Assembly (NCBI RefSeq): GCF_932526225.1
Contig: NC_064040.1
Coordinates: forward strand, 4,337,681-4,401,680
Source: Nematostella vectensis
Taxonomy: Eukaryota > Cnidaria > Anthozoa > Actiniaria > Edwardsiidae
Direction of reading: 5' to 3'
DNA: 64,000 bases
The notes below the pieces were generated by a model. That model saw nothing but the letters and a program-made list of their open reading frames with translations, had not been told where the DNA came from and did not search any database. Positions within the stretch are counted from its first letter, which is position 1; the number at the start of each line of letters is the position of its first letter. Made by a program: the position numbers and the translations under genes. This document shows positions 47,699-64,000 of this stretch, one piece after another.

Positions 47699-50272
47699 CT
47701 ATTGTATGTTACAAACAGCACTTTTTACATTTTGCTGCATGGTCGGGGGAAGTCCTGTCTTTCGGTTTTGACGTAATAGGTCTAGTAGCTGCAAAGACAG
47801 AAAGAAACAAAATCAGCAAATAATAATGGCAAAAGAAAATGGTATGACTGTTATTCAGTAGTGTCACAGAAAAAGGCCCCTGCCCCTTCTATCCAAGATG
47901 ATTAATTAGGGGCATAACCAGGATTTTTTACAGGAGGGGCCCCACAAAACTAACCTATAAGACATTTTCTCTTGTATTTTAAGTAATGTCTCATACATTA
48001 AGGCCTGGCCCCCTGGTCCCTCCCCCTGCCAAGCCCCTTTTAATTCACAATGAAATTTCACCAAAGACCAAATTCTTCTCACTTTTCTCCTAGATTCTCA
48101 AAGCCTGTGGGATGGTCTGAGGGGGTGTCAGTCTTATAGAATTAGTGCTGTCAAGGACTTACCCCAAGGCACTCCATAAAGTCGATGGAATTGGTGTTGT
48201 CGAGATCAACTTGTTTCATGATCTCCTTGATCTGTTGTCGTGTGAATAGTGCTGTCCCTCCAGCAGCCGAACTGCTGTCTAAAAGCTTCTCTAGCTCTTC
48301 TGGATCTATAGTCTGAAAAGACAAAAAGAGATGGGTGATTTCTACTACTAAGAAGATCCCCTTTCACTAAAACTCACAAACCCTAACCACACAAAACTGA
48401 ACCTGTTCCTTAAGCGTCTATGAAGATCCCCTTTCGCTAAAACTCACACACCCTAACCACACAAAACTGAACCTGTTCCTTAAACGTCTATGAAGATCCC
48501 CTTTCACTAAAACTCACACACCCTAACCACACAGAACTGAACCTGTTTCCTAAGCATCGATGAAGTAAAGGCAGGGGCCGATCCAGGAGTTCCCATTAGG
48601 GGGGAGGGGGGGGGGGGGGGGGTTAAAGCAAAGGATTTCCAGAAAGAAGATTTTTTTGAATTATGGATTTGCTTATAAATCTTTATACAAAAATATCTGA
48701 AAATAGAAGTGCTGGGGGAGTGCTGTGGGGTACACCCCTAGATCCCCTCAAGTAAGTTTTCTTAATGGAAAAGAATAATTACCCCATCTCTGTTTATGTC
48801 GGCCTCTACAAATCTCTTCTCTGCTGTTAATACTTGGGACAAGGGCATGTCTGGGTATTTTGCAGCTATCTCCTATGAGAAATCATGAAAATGATCAAAT
48901 TAGCACAAGGATTATTTGCAAACTGTAAACAGGCAGTATATTCAAAGTAACTTACAGCGTATAGTTTCTCAGGGTCTTCAAATGGGTCGCTGCCTTCCTT
49001 GTATCCATCATGAGTAGATTTTCCTGGCTCACTTACTTTTTCCTCAGGTTTTTTTCTCCTTGCTGGTCTTTTAGGTTTACTAAAATGTGACTGTTTTCGC
49101 TTTTTACTCCCATCCTGCACATAAAAAATGGGACGGGGTGAAGATTAAATGCTACAGCCTTGGGCAATGACAGGATTGTCTGTCTGTCTTGTTTGTGTGT
49201 CTGTCTATCAATAAGTGTCCTGCCTGTCTATCTTGTGTGTGTATCTGTTTTTCCAGGGTCCTGTCTTTCTGCAAAATGGTTATCTCTGCCTATTCTCTTG
49301 TCTGTCTATCATGTGTACCTGCCTATCAAGTGACAGACAGTGCCCTGTAGGTCTGTCTTGTGTGTAGGTCTGTCTTGTGTGCAGGTGTGTATGTCTGCCT
49401 AGTCTCTTGTCTGTCTATCATGTGCGTCTGCCTATTGAGTAGTGGCCTGCATGTCTGTCATGCGTGCATGTCTGTTCAGTACATGTGCTGTCTATGATGT
49501 AAGTCTGTTTATCAAGTAGTGTCTTGCATGTCTGCCATGTGTGTGTCTGCCCAGTGTCCTGCCTGTCTGTTGTGTGTGTCTGTAAAGACCAGTGTCTTGC
49601 CAGTCTGCCATGTGTCCTGTCTTATATGTAATCAATCATGTGCAAGTCTCTGAGTGTCTATCTGTGAGTGTTTAACTCTACAGTACTCCTATTTTCTCAG
49701 GTGTCTCTTTGAATTGTTTTACATACCTTGTTTAGTTCAGCTATCTGTGAAGAGTAAAGGATGAAAACAGTAAGCTTTTTTATATTAAAACCTTGAAAAG
49801 TTTTCAAAGAAAACAATGTGCCATCACTGTTGTAGATCGTCAACAAACGTAAAACGCAAACAGTTTATTAAGGTTATGAACTATACAGGAAATCCAAAAG
49901 GTTCACGACATTTCAACCAAATTAAAAGATCTTCTTTTGCAGGAACTACCGAGGGTTATTATTCAATAAAATGAATAACATGATTCATCATTTAATTACT
50001 GGGTTCGTAAATTCTTGCAAATTTCTATTGAACTTCCGAAGATTCCATCACACTTCGCAAGTCAAGTTTACCTGTTTTTCTAAGTCATCTATTTTCTTCA
50101 TGAGGTCGTAGTTTTGTCCTTTAAGGGTATTCACTTCTCTGTCTTTTGTATGTAGCTGTTGCTTCAGTTCTTCTCTCTCTTTTAAGCCGGTAACAAAATC
50201 GTGCGTGGTTTTATCCCTCGCGACACCTTCTTCTCCGTTCTCTACTACTCCATTTTGATTTGCATCTGACAT
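47699..50272 (-). CDS. Coiled-coil protein with C-terminal EF-hands, 6 exons including an 18-nt microexon
   Basis: Exons in transcript order: 50272-50072, 49744-49727, 49114-48956, 48869-48783, 48312-48163, 47788-47699; all phase 0, 234 aa. The N-terminus (MSDANQNGVVENGEEG) is acidic and polar, then a coiled coil runs from about residue 28 to 75 (LKEREELKQQLHTKDREVNT..., EKQ-IAELNK). A lysine/arginine-rich linker follows (KKRKQSHFSKPKRPARRKK). EF-hand 1 reads ADINRDGTIDPEELEKLL, with D-x-N-x-D-G-x-I-D-x-x-E intact. EF-hand 2 reads VDLDNTNSIDFMECLGLL, with D-x-D-x-T-x-S-I-D-x-x-E. It therefore probably binds calcium. I do not know the orthologue. The 18-nt exon adds IAELNK and extends the coiled coil by nearly two heptad turns. 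The 5' end faces HEATR5B 401 bp away. Confidence 0.82.
48344..48565. repeat. ~69-bp tandem repeat, 3 copies, in the intron between EF-hand exons
   Basis: GAAGATCCCCTTTC(A/G)CTAAA through AACCTGTTCCTTAA(G/A)CGTC occurs three times, starting near 48352, 48421 and 48490, with a few substitutions. It begins about 40 bp from the exon 5 acceptor (48313-48314). It is followed by a poly-G tract at 48600-48622. Confidence 0.85.
49160..49665. repeat. CTGTCTGT/TGTGTCTG-rich low-complexity block
   Basis: About 500 bp of degenerate (TCTG)n and (TGTG)n text in the intron between exons 2 and 3 of the EF-hand gene. It shows no coding potential on either strand. Confidence 0.85.
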
Positions 50273-50673
50273 TGTTGTAGAGTTTCGCAAACTCTGCACA
50301 AGTAAAATCTTGTTTTTGTTGCTCAGGTGTCTAATATAGAAGCTCTCTCGTGTGATATGTTCTTCATCGAGGCAATTATGCGGCCATTCAACACAGGTTG
50401 TTACTACAAAAATACAAACAAAATACTTTGTTGCTACACTCTCCGGTCGTTCTACTTGACTGCCCATTTCATCCCCCCCCCCATAAACAAAGCTTGAGTA
50501 TTTCCGTACACACGACCGAAACCCGAATGAAAAACGGACATCTCACGAGCACTTGCAATGAGCCCGCGATGGCTACGTGGAAAGTCCAAGATGGCGGATT
50601 ACGAGTTCGCGATGACATAAAAATGAAGCAACGATTTTACGAATACTTCCCCTAGGATTGACCTTTAAACATC
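50273..50673. promoter_or_regulatory. Putative bidirectional promoter, EF-hand gene / HEATR5B
   Basis: 401 bp separate two divergent ATGs. The right half is GC-richer and holds CAAGATGGCG, a YY1-like motif common near TATA-less starts, at about 50589. No TATA box is evident. Confidence 0.5.
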
Positions 50674-63794
<13,121 letters not shown>

Positions 63795-63879
63795 TAGACA
63801 ACTTTCCTTGTTGGGTATTTAGAGCGATTTGTTGACAGGATCAATTTTGCTGTTTTTCCTTGTTTGATTTGATTTTTTT

Positions 63880-63990
63880 TTTGGCTGAAAAGTAGTTGCT
63901 ATCGTCTTGGTTGTATGCGTATCTTCAAGGGCATTTCTCCATTAGACTGATGCCTGAGTATCATGATCTTGTGTTTATGAATTTTTATGA
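63880..63990 (+). repeat. Dispersed repeat, relative of 35540-35650
   Basis: AGTAGTTGCTATCGTCTTGG through ACTGATGCCTGAGTATCATG matches the 35540-35650 segment with scattered changes. It lies in the HEATR5B intron that runs off the window. Confidence 0.7.
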
Positions 63991-64000
63991 TTATTTGGCA

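Overview
The window is metazoan nuclear DNA: genes have many short exons with GT/AG borders, introns of roughly 50 bp to 4 kb, and no operons. The gene set (polycystin-1-like receptor-channel, galactose mutarotase, GON7, HEATR5B, an ATF3/Fos-type bZIP) is animal. The polycystin has an F5/8C plus EGF ectodomain, and intron density and AT-rich spacers are high, so I lean towards an anthozoan cnidarian such as a sea anemone. That is an inference from style, not proof.

Layout. 1.2-22.7 kb (+): a complete 20-exon polycystin-1-like gene (about 2536 aa), its introns loaded with minisatellites. 24.1-30.1 kb (-): complete 8-exon galactose mutarotase (345 aa), with a LINE relic and TIR elements in its introns. 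32.1-34.1 kb: head-to-head pair, a C14orf119-like gene (-) and a two-exon GON7 (+). 34.1-42.1 kb: repeats, a CCAAT cluster and one unrecognised exon or gene near 40.1-40.5 kb. 42.1-43.1 kb (-): small bZIP gene. 43.1-47.7 kb: no supported gene. 47.7-50.3 kb (-): coiled-coil plus EF-hand protein of 234 aa in 6 exons, one only 18 nt. 50.7 kb to the right edge (+): HEATR5B, 23 exons, truncated by the window end. I joined exons by hand. For every multi-exon gene the phases close without frameshift.

The main pattern is that tandem or decayed duplications sit again and again on exon-intron borders. Three minisatellites have a repeat unit that is the last bases of an exon plus its 5' splice donor (50 bp x about 8 at polycystin exon 3; 32 bp x about 108 at polycystin exon 13, with a near-exact 1460-bp higher-order duplication; 68 bp x 9 at HEATR5B exon 12). 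Others carry acceptor-like ends (68 bp x 12 before polycystin exon 2; 62 bp x about 14 before HEATR5B exon 10). Smaller duplications of acceptors or exon starts occur at GALM exon 6 and HEATR5B exons 15 and 18. A decayed copy of HEATR5B exon 15 lies 2.4 kb upstream in another intron, flanked by direct repeats. Other points of note are two GC-AG introns, one probable AT-AG (U12-like) intron in GALM, two compact near-perfect hairpins that look like miRNA precursors, and several TIR elements.

The genes do not form a pathway. GON7 (tRNA t6A modification), GALM (hexose metabolism) and HEATR5B (AP-1 trafficking) are housekeeping. The polycystin is a candidate sensory or adhesion receptor-channel, and the bZIP is a candidate stress-responsive regulator.
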